64,000 nt of DNA from Asterochloris sp. CNOR1 (lineage: Eukaryota; Chlorophyta; Trebouxiophyceae; Trebouxiales; Trebouxiaceae), in NCBI GenBank assembly GCA_963969365.1, contig OZ017747.1, positions 3,658,001 through 3,722,000 of the forward strand, read 5' to 3'. This document shows positions 22,920-33,900 of the stretch, piece after piece. Numbering within the stretch: the first letter of the stretch is position 1; each line of letters begins with the position of its first letter. The position numbers were made by a program, and so were the translations under genes. A model generated the notes under the pieces. That model searched no databases and was not told the DNA's origin. It saw only the letters and a list, made by a program, of their open reading frames with translations.

Positions 22920-24974
22920 ATGAGCTCACAGCGCAACTTCGCAATGGCAGATGCCAGCAGCAGCTTCCCTTCGCTGGTGCAGCCCAGCTGGCTGCATGAG
23001 AGGTGGGCAGACACCTGAACGTCACTTAGAAGCAGTGCCCTGCTCTGCTGTCCCTGACACAACTGTCACTGACACAAGTCGGTCTCGCGGCGGGCAGACC
23101 TGCTCAGACGATCCATCTGCAGGATGCAGGCTGGCAGCAAGGAGCTGTGCATCCTGGACGGCACCTGGTACATGCCCAACTCAGGTCAGCTCGTCAGCAA
23201 TGTTCTTGGTCTGTTGCACCACTGGCTGGAGGGGCGCACACCCTGAAGGTGTCTCTGCTGCCGCATAGCAGGACAGGGGCTGGGCTTCTGTCAAGGAGCC
23301 AGCACTGCAACATGTCCATCAACCTGCTTCCCTGCCTCTGTGCAGCAAGCAGCTTACAAGGCCACTGTAGGAGGCCCTGCTGCAGGCAAAGCACCCATGC
23401 AGCAGGTCTGCGCCTTCTGACTACCTAACAGCTGCCTGTTTGAGCTGCGTCAAGGGCTGGGCATGACCCTGCAGGCCCTGGTGGTCCAATGCAGCAGGCC
23501 AGCACCTCCTTTATGTTGCTTGTCTCAGAGCTTCTTCATACCACACTGCACTTTTGGTGCTGCAGGAAAGGGAGACCCCGTGCAGCAGTTTCGCGCCTCA
23601 CGAATCCCCGGCAGTCGCTTCTTTGACATGAACAACATTGCCGACAAGAGCTCGGGGCTGCCCCACATGCTGCCCGCAGAGAGCGCCTTTGCCGCCGCGG
23701 CCGACGCGCTGGGCATCGCTAACAGTAGCGAGGTGATTGTGTACGACAGGTTGGGCATCTTCAGCGCGCCACGCATCTGGTGGACGTTTAAGGTCTTTGG
23801 GCACAGCCGGTGAGGGCTCAGGGTACATCGCGTGGCACTTGGTGCCAGCTGTCCCATGACATTGCATCAGGGCTGCTGTGCATCACCTGCGCCTGTGCCT
23901 GCACCCTGGTGCAGGGTAGCAGTGCTTGATGGGGGTCTGCCTGCCTGGAAGGAGCAGGGCCTTCCCCTGGACTCCTCTCCGGTGGATGAGGCGGCCGTCC
24001 GGGCGCCAGCAGAAGCAGCACAGCGGCAGCAGGCAGCCCCGCAGGCCACCTCCAGCTACAAGGCAAAGCTGCAGGTGGGGTGGGCTGTGAGTCTGCCAGG
24101 CAGTGGCGACCGTCTGTATCTGTCTTTCCTGCTTTCTACAATCGCCTTTGTTGACCCCATGGCATGCTGACTGACTTTGCCCCATCTGTGCTGCTCAGCA
24201 GTGCCCCATCTGTGCTGCTATAGAGCTGTCATGTTCAGGCCTGTGTTTGCAGACAGGCAGCAGCGCCAATGCAGAGGGCAGACGGTGTGTTCTGTGTCTG
24301 CCTGCAGCGTGACCAGGTCTGGGACTGGCAGCAGGTCAGGGACAATATCGATACCCAGGCCAGGGTGGTGGTGGATGCTCGGGGGGCAGGGCGCTGGGAA
24401 GGGACAGCGCCAGAGCCTCGACCCGGCATCAGAGGCGGACACATGCCTGGCAGCAAGAATGTCCCCTTTGACCAAGTCCTCAGCAAGGGCAGGTGGGTTT
24501 GACGAAGTCCTCAGCAATGGCAGGTGGGGCCCTGATCATGGCTGCAGATGACCTCCAAGACCACCTGAGTGGGCTCTGTGTTGCCGGCAGCCCTGCAGGG
24601 ATTGCATCTGCCGCCAACCCAAGTGTTTGCAAAGTGGCTCAAGGTGTAGTGATGGCTGTAGGTTAAAGAGCTCAGAGGAGCTGCAGACAGTGTTCTCCTC
24701 TGCTGGTGTGGATCTGCGGCAGCCGCTCGTGACTAGCTGTGGCACTGGCGTCACAGCCTGTGTGCTGGCCCTTGCCATGGACCAGCTGCAGGCCAGCAAG
24801 GTAAGTTTGGGTGTGCAAGTACAACCTGGCTTGAGTGCAGCTTGCAGGACTCATTATTTGCAGCTTGCAGTTCTCATTGTTTGCAGGACTCATTATTTCA
24901 TTCTGCAGGTATCAGTCTATGATGGGTCCTGGACTGAGTGGGGGGCAAGAGAGGACTCTGTCTGTGAGACATGA
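22920..24974 (+). CDS. STR1: 3-Mercaptopyruvate/thiosulfate sulfurtransferase (tandem rhodanese)
   Basis: Transfers sulfur from 3-mercaptopyruvate (or thiosulfate) to acceptors in cysteine catabolism, usually in mitochondria. Exons: 22920-23002, 23123-23184, 23566-23809, 23915-24074, 24308-24492, 24662-24800, 24909-24974; phases close to 312 aa from ATG 22920, or 304 aa from ATG 22944. The N-terminal inactive rhodanese domain has LVQPSWLHER, CILDGTWYMPNSG, RIPGSRFFDMNNIAD and VIVYD. The C-terminal active domain has VVVDARG, GHMPGSKNVPF and the active-site loop SCGTGVTACVLAL (CG-GVTA form, typical of mercaptopyruvate enzymes), then VSVYDGSWTEWG. An upstream in-frame extension to about 22704 contains Arg/Ser-rich sequence and could hold a longer targeting peptide. 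Its stop codon lies 67 nt before the next gene's ATG. Confidence 0.94.
24470..24530 (+). repeat. Tandem duplication across a splice donor
   Basis: A 31-bp unit spanning the exon 5 donor of the sulfurtransferase (ending AAGGGCAG then GTGGGT) is followed directly by a near-copy (ending AATGGCAG then GTGGGG). Both copies contain a usable-looking donor. Only the first keeps the frame open; reading on into the second copy gives a TGA within four codons of the first donor. Confidence 0.9.
24840..24908 (+). repeat. Tandem acceptor-like repeats before the last exon
   Basis: Units of the form TTGCAGGACTCATTATT recur about three times immediately upstream of the real acceptor (TTCTGCAG at 24908). The intron thus presents several candidate TGCAG acceptors in a row. 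Confidence 0.85.
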
Positions 24975-25041
24975 GTAATGCTTAACCATTCAGACAACTG
25001 TTACTCATATCAGCTGGTCAAAGTCTAACCAACTCCTCGCC
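24975..25041 (+). promoter_or_regulatory. 67-nt spacer between two tandem genes
   Basis: This spacer separates the sulfurtransferase stop codon from the dehydrogenase ATG. It contains no TGTAA polyadenylation motif. Two short out-of-frame upstream ORFs start in or at its left edge (an ATG overlapping the stop region, and an ATG at about 24978 giving 16 codons). The start context is CTCGCCATGT. It is very short to hold a 3' end, a promoter and a leader, which suggests a shared transcript or overlapping UTRs. Confidence 0.6.
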
Positions 25042-28000
25042 ATGTTGTCTCGTCGTGGGAGGGAAGTCGGTGGGTACGTGTGGAGGCTGTCGGGGCAGCT
25101 CAGGTTGGCAGCCACTATCAGCCGGAGCCCTGACTACGCCAAGGTTGAGCAGGCAGATGTAGATCACTTCAGGAACATCCTTGGACCTCAGGGCGTGGTG
25201 ACAGACCCAGATGCTCTGAGAACATTCAACAAGTGAGTCACCTTATGCAGTGAGATGCATGCAAACTCGCCCCAGATTTAGTGGTGTGGATGCAGACTTA
25301 GCGCATGTGCTCATAAGCTCGTCCCTGCGCCTGCGCCATCTGGGTAGCACAGCGCAGGACAGCCCTTTCTGCCTGCAGGGACTGGATGGGGAAGTATGAG
25401 GGGCGCAGCCAGCTAGCCCTGCACCCCAAGAGCACGGAGCAAGTCTCCCAGATCCTGAAGCACTGCAATCAGCGTCGCCTGGCAGTGGTGCCTCAGGTGG
25501 GGCTGACCCACCTGCCGCATGTCAGGAGTCTTCACAAGGCTGCAGTGTATCTTGACATGTGGAGGAAAGCGCGTCCGGTCCATTCGCCATCACAGCTGCT
25601 GGTCTCTGAGAGAGCTCATACTGAGGAGCTGGAGCCCTGGGCCCTGCACTTGGCTGTACTACAGAGCTTGCTATGTACAGCTCATTGCGGCATGGTGGAT
25701 CAAAAACTATCTTTTCAATGGCTGATGAGGGAGGCAACACTGGTGCCTGGCAGCAGCAACCGCCTTGCAATGCAGAAGATGTCAGCCATCCATTTATGGG
25801 GTGCTTTCCAAGATGAATGCGTACAGGAGTCCAAACAATGGCCTGGCTGGCGGCAGTGCTCATCAGTGCCAGGCAGCAGCCCAGGCCTGAAGAGCCCTGT
25901 GTGCCTGCAGGGGGGCAACACTGGCCTCGCTGGCGGCAGCATTCCCCTCTTTGACGAGGTCGTCCTAAGCACTGCCAAGCTCAACAAGATCATCTCCTTT
26001 GACACCGTGAGCTACCGGAAACCCTGCACCTGGCGGCGTGACGTTGGGTGCTGCTTGAGGCCTGCTCACCGCTTGAACTGGGCATGCCGCGCCTGCCTCA
26101 GAGTTGTGCTGCAATGCATGCAGAGAAAGCTTGCAGCCTGCTTGTGCTGAGCAGCAGGCAGTGCCATGCAGTTCGATGCACCAAGACTAAGCAAATTGAC
26201 CATGCTGTGCAGCTCAGCGGCGTGCTGACCTGCGAGGCTGGCTGCATTTTGGAGCAACTGGATACCTTCCTGGGGGAGCACAGCCACACGATGCCCCTGG
26301 ATTTAGGTGCCAAAGGCAGCTGTCAGATAGGGGGCAATGTGTCCACCAATGCTGGTGAGCTGCAGCTGCTGCCACCACCTTGTATGGCAACAGGGTCACC
26401 AGTGATGGTGAGCAGCTGCCTCTGTGCCAGTAGCATGCTGTGTGGCTCTCAGCCATTTGAGCCCTGGGATGTGCTCTGCATGCAGTGGCGGCCCTGTGCC
26501 GGCACTTGATCTGGCTGTGCATCTATCAGTCAATGCAAACAGGGTGCCCAACACCACACGACAGCACAGTCGATGGCCTCACGCTTTGTGAGAAGCCTCA
26601 ATGCCTGGCCTGGACTGGAAGATATAGAGCTGGTCAAGATGAAGTCTCCAGCCTCCCTGTCCCCTTCTTGCAGGTGGCCTGCCTGCCACTGCAGACCCAG
26701 GCCCAGTCGAAGCCGCCTGCTGGGCTGCAGCCTTCAGCCCCTCCTGCATGTGGCCTGCACGTCATGCGCTCTGGCTTCAGACCATGCCTTTTGGAAGCAG
26801 GCACTGCCATCCAGACTGGCACCACACATGAGCCTGAAGGGCACCCCATCTGACAGCGGTCCTGCTGCTGCTGCTCAGGCGGCCTGCGCCTGCTGCGCTA
26901 CGGCTCCATGCACGCCAACGTCCTGGGCCTGGAGGCGGTGCTGGCAGATGGCACTGTCCTGAACATGCTTTCCACGCTGCGCAAGGACAACACAGGGTGA
27001 GGTGCTGGCCAGTCGCGCTGTGCTGCTCATCCCCCCTCGTCTCCCCTTTCTGCGGCAGGCATAACCCCAATGACCATCTTGCGTCGAGCAGCTTTCTGAG
27101 TCTGCGTGACTGCCTCAGTCCTGTGGACACCTGCCAGTCTGCCGCTCAGGCCGATCTTGCTACCCCTAAGGGGCGGGGCGGCTGCTGTGTCTGCTCGCCA
27201 GCCAATCCTGCAGGTACAAGCTCAAGCCGCTGCTCTCTGGTGCAGCAAGCCCCTCCAGGCTCCTGCACACCTGTGCTGCAGGCCAGGCATCTGCATGCCT
27301 CCCCCTGCAGGTACGACCTCAAGCAGCTACTCATTGGCGCAGAGGGCACCCTGGGGGTGGTCACGGCAGTGGCACTGCTGTGCCCGGTCAAGTTGCGGTC
27401 CACCCACGTCATGTACCTGGCCTGCCCCAGCTTCCAGGCGGTCCAAGAAGTGTTCAAGCTGGCCAAGGGGCACTTGGGCGAGATCCTGTCAGCCTTTGAG
27501 TTCCTGGACCATCAGTCCCTCGACATGACGCTGCAGTATGTGCCCTCCGTGAACAACCCTCTTGAACAGGTTCAGGTGGGTCTGCTGCATCAAGTTGGCA
27601 TGTATGTCAGACGTGACGCTGCACCGTGGTCAGAGTGCAGCACAAGCCCTGCTGCTGACAGCCCTGTTTGCATTGAAGCGAATGTAGAGCAGCCTGCTGC
27701 CGCATTGTCGTCTGTGATACATCTGCGTAGACTGCCAGTTGCTGGGGATGACGCTGCAACATCTACCCTTGCAGAGCAAACCTGTTCTAACAAGTCCAGG
27801 TGGGTCTGCTGCGTCGAAGTGGCTGGCTGCTGGGCATGACAGTGCAGTATGTGTCTGTTGTAAGAGTTTGTTCTGAGGAACAGGGGAAGACCGGGGGCTG
27901 CCGCGTGCCTGCCCTCAGCTTTGGTGCTTGTTCCCATTGAGGTCAACACCTGTCTCTGCCCAGGGGCAAACTCTCTTCGACCTGGTGGTCGAGGTTGGAA

Positions 28001-30519
28001 GCAGCTGTCTGACCACAGCTCAGGTTCTGCTTCTCCTGAAGTGCAAGTCATGAGCCAGCAGTCTCGGCAACTTGTTGAAGGGGAGTCCAGACAGGCAGTG
28101 CCAAGAAGCTGCATCCCCTGAGGCCAAAGCATGTCTCTGCACTGTTGCAGACCCCCTTCTACTTAGTGGTCGAGACCTCTGGCAGTGTGCCCGACCATGA
28201 CTATGCCAAATTAGATGGCTTCCTGGAGGCTGCTTACTCCCAGAACCTCATAGAGGACGGCACCATCGCCCAGGACAGCCGGCAGGCTGCCGGCATCTGG
28301 CAGCTCAGGGAAAATATCTCGGAAGCCCTGCGCCTGGCAGGTGGGTGCTGAGTAGTTGGGGGCCCTGAGACACCTGGGGGGAGAGCAGCCTGGAGGCCCA
28401 CACAGGTAGGTAGGAGTGGGTAGTGCTCTGATGGAGGCTTTGAGATGGTGTGGGGACAGCATCCTGAAGGCCTCCGCCTGGCAGGCAGGCACTGCACAGC
28501 AGGGGCTTTGAGCCAGTGCAGGATGGTTTGAAGGCCTGTGCCTTGAGCCAGTGCAGATGGTTTGAAGGCCTGTGCCTTGCGCCAGGGCTGAATGATGTGA
28601 AGGCATGTGCCTTGAGCCAGGGCTGGATGAAGTAAAAGCCTGTGCCTGGCAAGTGCTGCCATTGGGGCCAGCTTGTCTTGTGTTCAGATGGAGGCTTGAG
28701 CCAGCCCAGGGACACCGTTTCCACAGGGCTTGTGGGTTGATGCCAGCTGGAGGCCTGAGGCAGCCCAGCAACAATGTATCTAAAGCTTCCTGCATGGCAG
28801 GTAGGGATGGCTCATCTGGGGGCTTAGATCCGCTTTATCTGATGGCACCAGGCAGGTGTGCCTCAATTGGGAGGCCCGTGCCTTAGACGCTTAGCCCTTT
28901 GGGGACCTCCTCATCACAGCTTGTGCTGGTCAGGTGGCCTCATGTACTCAGGCCTGCCTGGTAAAAGAAAACACAAACTGTGTCCAGCTCACTGCGCCTG
29001 TGAGGCCTCAATGTCTACGACGAAGAAGGAGAGAAGGAAGGAAGGAAGCCATGCGCAGGCCGCCTGGTGTTGTGCCCTGCTGACATTGGTCCCAGGACCA
29101 CTACCACCTTTCTCCTGGCGCACCCTTCAGGCTGCATCTTTGCTGCTCTGCAGGCGCTGTGTACAAGTACGACCTATCCATTCCTGTGGCCCAAATGGTG
29201 AGTGGGAAGTCATCTGCTGCGGGTCCTGTTCCCAGTGCATCCTGCTTGCAATGCAGCCTGCCTGTCCCACTACCATGTCACGCAGTGTGACAATAAGCCG
29301 CTCAGCCTCGAGTGCTAGCACACATCATGGTCAACAACGATGTGCACAGCAGCCCTGTCTACGCCCTGTACTACGATGAACTGCCCCACAGGCCCTTCAC
29401 TGCCGTGCACATGCTGCCTACAGTACCAGCTTGTAGAAGAGACTCGTGAACGCCTCAAGGGCCAGAAAGCCTCAGTGATAGGCTATGGCCACCTTGGGGA
29501 CTCCAACCTTCACCTGAATGTCTCAGTGGGTAAGTGTGGGTCTGTTTGGAAGACTGGTGCATGGGGGACTGCCAACCTCATACTGAGCGTGTCAGTGGGC
29601 AAGTGTGGGTCTCTGTGGGGCCTTTGGTGCTTGACACTACCGTGCACAGAGGCCTTCCCTGGCAGCCACCTGACATTTCAGGGCGTGCAGCAAGAGCAGC
29701 AGTGCAACAGACAGGCTGCCTCAGATAACTCAAAGGGCAGCTCACTTGACCAGCCGCCAAGTGGTCACAGGCTGTGGCTGCGACAGCTTGTGCTATGCAA
29801 AACGAGGCCTCTGGACTATACAAGCTGGACTGAACATTTCATCTCCGTTACTTCTTGTACAGGAACTCCCAACGAAGAAGTGCAAAAGTTAATTGAGCCT
29901 TTTGTTTACGAGTGGACAGCAAAGCGCAAGGGAAGCATTAGCGCTGAGCATGGACTGGGCCAAATGAAGGCAGAGTATATTGGGTAAGCTGCGGCTGCCA
30001 GTGTGGCATGCAAGAGCTTGTGCGAGGTGTTGTAGCTGCTTGCGTGAAGTGCAGCTGCTTAGGGCGAGGTGTGGCTTGCAGCAGCCTGCTATCCAACCAA
30101 AGCTTGAGTGGGGTGCAGCTGCTTGCCGTGCATGCCAGGACTTAGGCAAAGCGCAGCAGCTGCCTCCTATGCGCGCCTGAGCTTGGGTGAGGTGCAGCAG
30201 CTTGTCATACAGGCCAAGGTATGTGTGAGATTCCTGCAGCTGCCAGGGTATACGTCCTCTTTGCATGTAGATGGGACCAGTTGCTGTTTGCCTGTGCCAG
30301 ATATTTGGCAGTGCATAAGACCTGCAGCTCTATAACTGGCATGTTCACTACCTGCGCAGGTACTCAAAGGCGCAACCTGCAATTGACGTCATGCGTGGAG
30401 TGAAAGACCTGCTGGACCCCAATCACATCCTCAATCCTTACAAGGTTCTGCCTGCACGCAGCTCGACGGCTCAGCAAACAACATCACCAGCTTCTCGAAG
30501 TGACACTGCCTATGTCTGA
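25042..30519 (+). CDS. D2HGDH: D-2-hydroxyglutarate dehydrogenase (FAD-linked, mitochondrial)
   Basis: Oxidises D-2-hydroxyglutarate to 2-oxoglutarate and passes electrons to the electron-transfer flavoprotein. Exons: 25042-25232, 25379-25496, 25911-26006, 26213-26354, 26879-26996, 27311-27575, 28151-28340, 29154-29197, 29424-29529, 29863-29983, 30360-30519; phases close to 516 aa, near the family length. The first ~30 residues are Arg-rich and without acidic residues apart from one Glu ([18 protein letters not shown]), fitting a mitochondrial presequence. The FAD-binding PCMH domain shows [13 protein letters not shown] and [11 protein letters not shown], then [12 protein letters not shown]. 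The FAD-oxidase C-terminal domain shows metal/substrate histidines in [14 protein letters not shown] and [12 protein letters not shown], then [13 protein letters not shown]. Exon 6 could alternatively end at 27569, losing two residues. The gene converges on OBAP. Confidence 0.96.
27797..28016 (+). repeat. Echoes of both flanking exons in D2HGDH intron 6
   Basis: 27797-27815 repeats the donor region of exon 6 (CAGGTGGGTCTGCTGC). 27833-27862 resembles coding sequence at 27521-27554 (both contain TGCAGTATGTG). 27968-28016 resembles the start of exon 7 at 28151-28200 (CTGGTGGTCGAGGTTGG against TTAGTGGTCGAGACCTC, each followed by GACCA). So the intron contains decayed copies of both its borders. 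Confidence 0.75.
28341..28890 (+). repeat. Degenerate array derived from the end of D2HGDH exon 7
   Basis: The exon end and donor (GAAGCCCTGCGCCTGGCAG then GTGGGT) recur as at least five diverged copies through the intron, for example GAAGGCCTCCGCCTGGCAGG near 28467, GAAGGCCTGTGCCTTGAG near 28531, GAAGGCCTGTGCCTTGCG near 28563, GAAGGCATGTGCCTTGAG near 28600 and AAAGCCTGTGCCTGGCAAG near 28634. Unit spacing is roughly 32-70 bp. Confidence 0.8.
30003..30205 (+). repeat. Degenerate tandem repeat in the last D2HGDH intron
   Basis: Units of about 35-60 bp built on (A)GCTTG-GTG(A/G)-GTGCAGC(T/A)GCTT are repeated about five times between exon 10 and exon 11. Confidence 0.65.
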
Positions 30520-30925
30520 CATCTCTTGCCTCCCATAAAGGGGCTCTTATCTCTCTATGAGAATGTGAGTGCCTTGTATACACTAAGTCTCTATCTAAAT
30601 CAACTCCAACACATTGATGTCACACTGAGCTTGGGATAGCAGTTTCTGCCAACAAGCTGGCACTGTGATACTGCATGGCATCTGGGCATCCCACGCGGCT
30701 GTGATGAGAGTGTCGCCATCAGCAGAGGTTGACCACGCCAGACATCATATACAGCTGTAAGGAAGCCGCCCAAATCTTCTGGAGTGCCATGGAGTATCAA
30801 GGAATTCCAGACGGCTTGGGCAGCTCCCTTGTGTTGCTGTATATGATATTATATAACACAAAGTGATGGACTTCGCAGCGACGTTTCTGCATCCAGTTCC
30901 ATTCAGCCCAACAAAGGGGTGAACA
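30520..30925. other. Convergent 3' flanks of D2HGDH and OBAP
   Basis: The two genes end 406 bp apart, tail to tail. The sequence is AT-richer than the genes, with no supported exon. A TGTAA motif lies at about 30752 on the plus strand and could serve D2HGDH. Confidence 0.6.
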
Positions 30926-33900
30926 TCAATCCCCTGCAGGACACAAGGCAACATTCTTAAAGCGGTCTGGCCCTGGAACATACCCAGCCCAGGGCAGGTG
31001 CACTCACTGGTCTTGAACTGGGTCTTCTCAAGCTTCAGCTGGTAAGCGCCCTCGCCACGCATCCAGTGGTCTGCCAGAGGGTGTGTTTTGTCAGGCAGCT
31101 CCATCGTCTGCACACACAGCAACGCTGTTGATCATTGCGTTGTGCATCTCTGTGCAAAATCAAAGTGCACTGTTGAGCTTAGAATACCCAGGCAAACTCC
31201 AGGTGCTGCCTGCACTTAATAAGCTCATCCCAGAGCACAGGCAGCATGCTGCAGCACTTTGGCATAGAGCTTGCAGTGGCCACAGTAGTGCTTCAGGCTT
31301 CCATCTGTGCTTGCCTGCTGCTGGGCAGAGATGGCTGCTGCCCGTGCTGCAGCAGGCACTGTTCCTCAATGCTGCCATGAGTGCAATGTGCTCAGCAGCT
31401 CTGCAGGTGTGCTTGCAGACCCAGATATTCACCGCACGGAAAGACCCACCTGCCGTCTGTGCTCAGCAACCTTGAGGCTGTCAATTCCATACTTCTCATC
31501 CCGAGCCTTCAGCAGAGCAGGGTCCAGCTGGCCAGGGGCTGTGAAAGCCATCATCAGCTGCGGCGGCCCTGCATGGCACACCAGTCTGCCTTGCACTGCA
31601 CCCAGGGGGCCGTTGCCAAGCTTGGAGGAACTGCTGTGTGCAGGCACTGGTCCATGAATGGATGCAGGGCTGCCTGCCTCACTCAAGCTGGAACAGCCCA
31701 GATGCATGCTTCCTATTGCAGTACAACAGGGTCTGCCTAGTGGAGGTGGAGGCACAGCATGATTGTGAGTGCTTGTCACAATGCTGCAAAGATCTCACCA
31801 AGGGGAAGCTCGTGGCCCAGCTCAATTTGCCAGGTGTGGAACGTCTTTCCTGCACATCACAGTGTGCAAGTACTGAGCTATGGCGGCCATGCAGAGCGCC
31901 TGTCGTGCTACGTTGCACAAGGGGCAAGCCATGCACAGGGCAGGACCAGCATCGGCTGCCATGGTGTGGCTGTCTCAGTGTGGGGCCTGCCACAAGCTGG
32001 CGGCCACTCCAGTCCAATCTTTGGGGATTCAAAAAATGGACAATGCAGGGCCTGTCCGGTCATCCACAGACTCAAAGCACAGCGCAACAGGTATCACCAT
32101 TGTCAGAAGCACCAGCACAGCGCACCATATGTGAAGGCCACGCCCTTCATCTCCATGTCCTCAGCCACCTGGGGCACCCGTGGGGCCTGTACAGCGCAAA
32201 CTAGGGTCCTAAGGCGGCAGCATGAGGTTGCAGGGCATTGGGAGGGCCTGCACAACCCTGTTGCACAGCAGCAAAAGTGGGCACTGCCTGTACAGCACAG
32301 GTCCCAGCATGCAATGCCTCTCATGTTCGTGTGAGCATGCAATGCCTCTCAAGTTCATGTGAGCATGCTGCCAGGTGGAGTGCGGCAGGGTTGCTTTCCA
32401 AGCTTGGCATTGGGCAGTCTGTGGACATGACGCAAGGTCAGGGAGACGGCTGCAGACATGACATGCATACCCAGAGCGCAGCACAAAAAGCACCTCCTGG
32501 GCACTCAGAACAAGGCTGCACCTCCTCACCTGATGTCGGCGGCTGCACCAGCACCCAGCCAGAATCGAAGGCACATCACCAAAAAGCAGCACTCAGCGCA
32601 GCACTCACCACGAGGCTGCCGCTCTCAATCTCATGCTTGTGGCTGTGCCAGTATCGCTTCTCGTCGTCAGGAAGCTTCTCAAAGAGGCGAGGCGAGATGA
32701 TGTACTCGATGCCAATCAGGCGGGCATTGGGGGCATCGCTGCAGACAGGTGTGTCCACCAGTCAGCGTGACAGAGCATGGCACAAGTGTGAGACTGGGGT
32801 GCAGCATTTTGAACCCCCTCAGGACCCTGCGGGTGCTGGCTGCCCTCACACTCAGAGTAGCAGCGAACAGCACCACAGCAGCCCCAGGAGTGGCAGCTCC
32901 ATGTGCTGCTTTCAAGACCCCACCGCCACCTGTGCTCTGCCACTGTGATGCTGTCACTGCCATACCTTTCCAACCCCTGGGAGGTGGAACGCGCAGGGGG
33001 CCCACCTGCTGCCTGTGCTCCTTGAGGCTGTCAGGCCATGACTGTAAGAATTTTAGCAGAGCGTGGCCCACCTGTCATAGATGATGCACTGCCTCATCTC
33101 CTCATTAGGGTGTGCACAGTAGTGGTGTGCCTCGATCTGCAGGGCAGCAAAGGTGCCTGGTGAGCCACCAGCAGCTGGCTAGCCTGCCTGACTCTGCAAG
33201 CACCTGAGAGGCACCAACACCAGGCTGCACCAGCAGCAGTGAGCGGCTGCACGGAGGCCAAGTGAATGTTTTGGAAAGGCGCAGTGCCAGCAGCCTGGGT
33301 ACAGCTGCTGGCTCAAGTGTGGATGCATGTCCAGCACAGGTTTGGAAGCCACACGCTGCCTGGTGGCTCAGCAGCTCTAAGGGGCTCAGATGCGGGCAGG
33401 CAGAGGTCAGGCGCCTCTGCACTACTGACACACCTGCCGCGTCATGTCATGGGAAGGAAAGTGGAAGCCTGCAAGCAGGAGCATCAGGGGTGTTGCTCAG
33501 GCAAAATAAGAACAGCACACACAAAGTGCAGACACAGGCCACCGATTAGGCCCAGGCTGCTCTGGATGACACGAGCTGCATCTGGCCTGCTTTTACTGTG
33601 GAAAGCCATTGGCCAAGATAGCTGCTGTTGTGACCTCCTGCGCAGGTCGTGCTGAACATCTGCCGAACATGATCGAGTTGCCAGGGCGTCAACTTCAGCA
33701 GGCGGCTCTGCCCATGGCTTGGCAGTCGCTCACCACAGATATGAGCAGCAGAGTGTCTGACGACGAGACAGGCAAGAATGGGGTCGTCCAACACCGGCTG
33801 GGGTTACTCACCACAAACATGAGCACAGACGTGTTTGAGGGGAGCAAAGCGCTGCAGCGCCTCCTTCCTGCAGCTAGTCAACCAAGTCAGAAGCATGTCC

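Noticed and set aside
22573-23025. Minus-strand ORF of about 150 codons and a helical minus-strand reading of 22900-23000
   Set aside because: The plus strand over the same bases carries the first exon of the sulfurtransferase (LVQPSWLHER joined in phase to CILDGTWYMPNSG), so the minus reading is a shadow.
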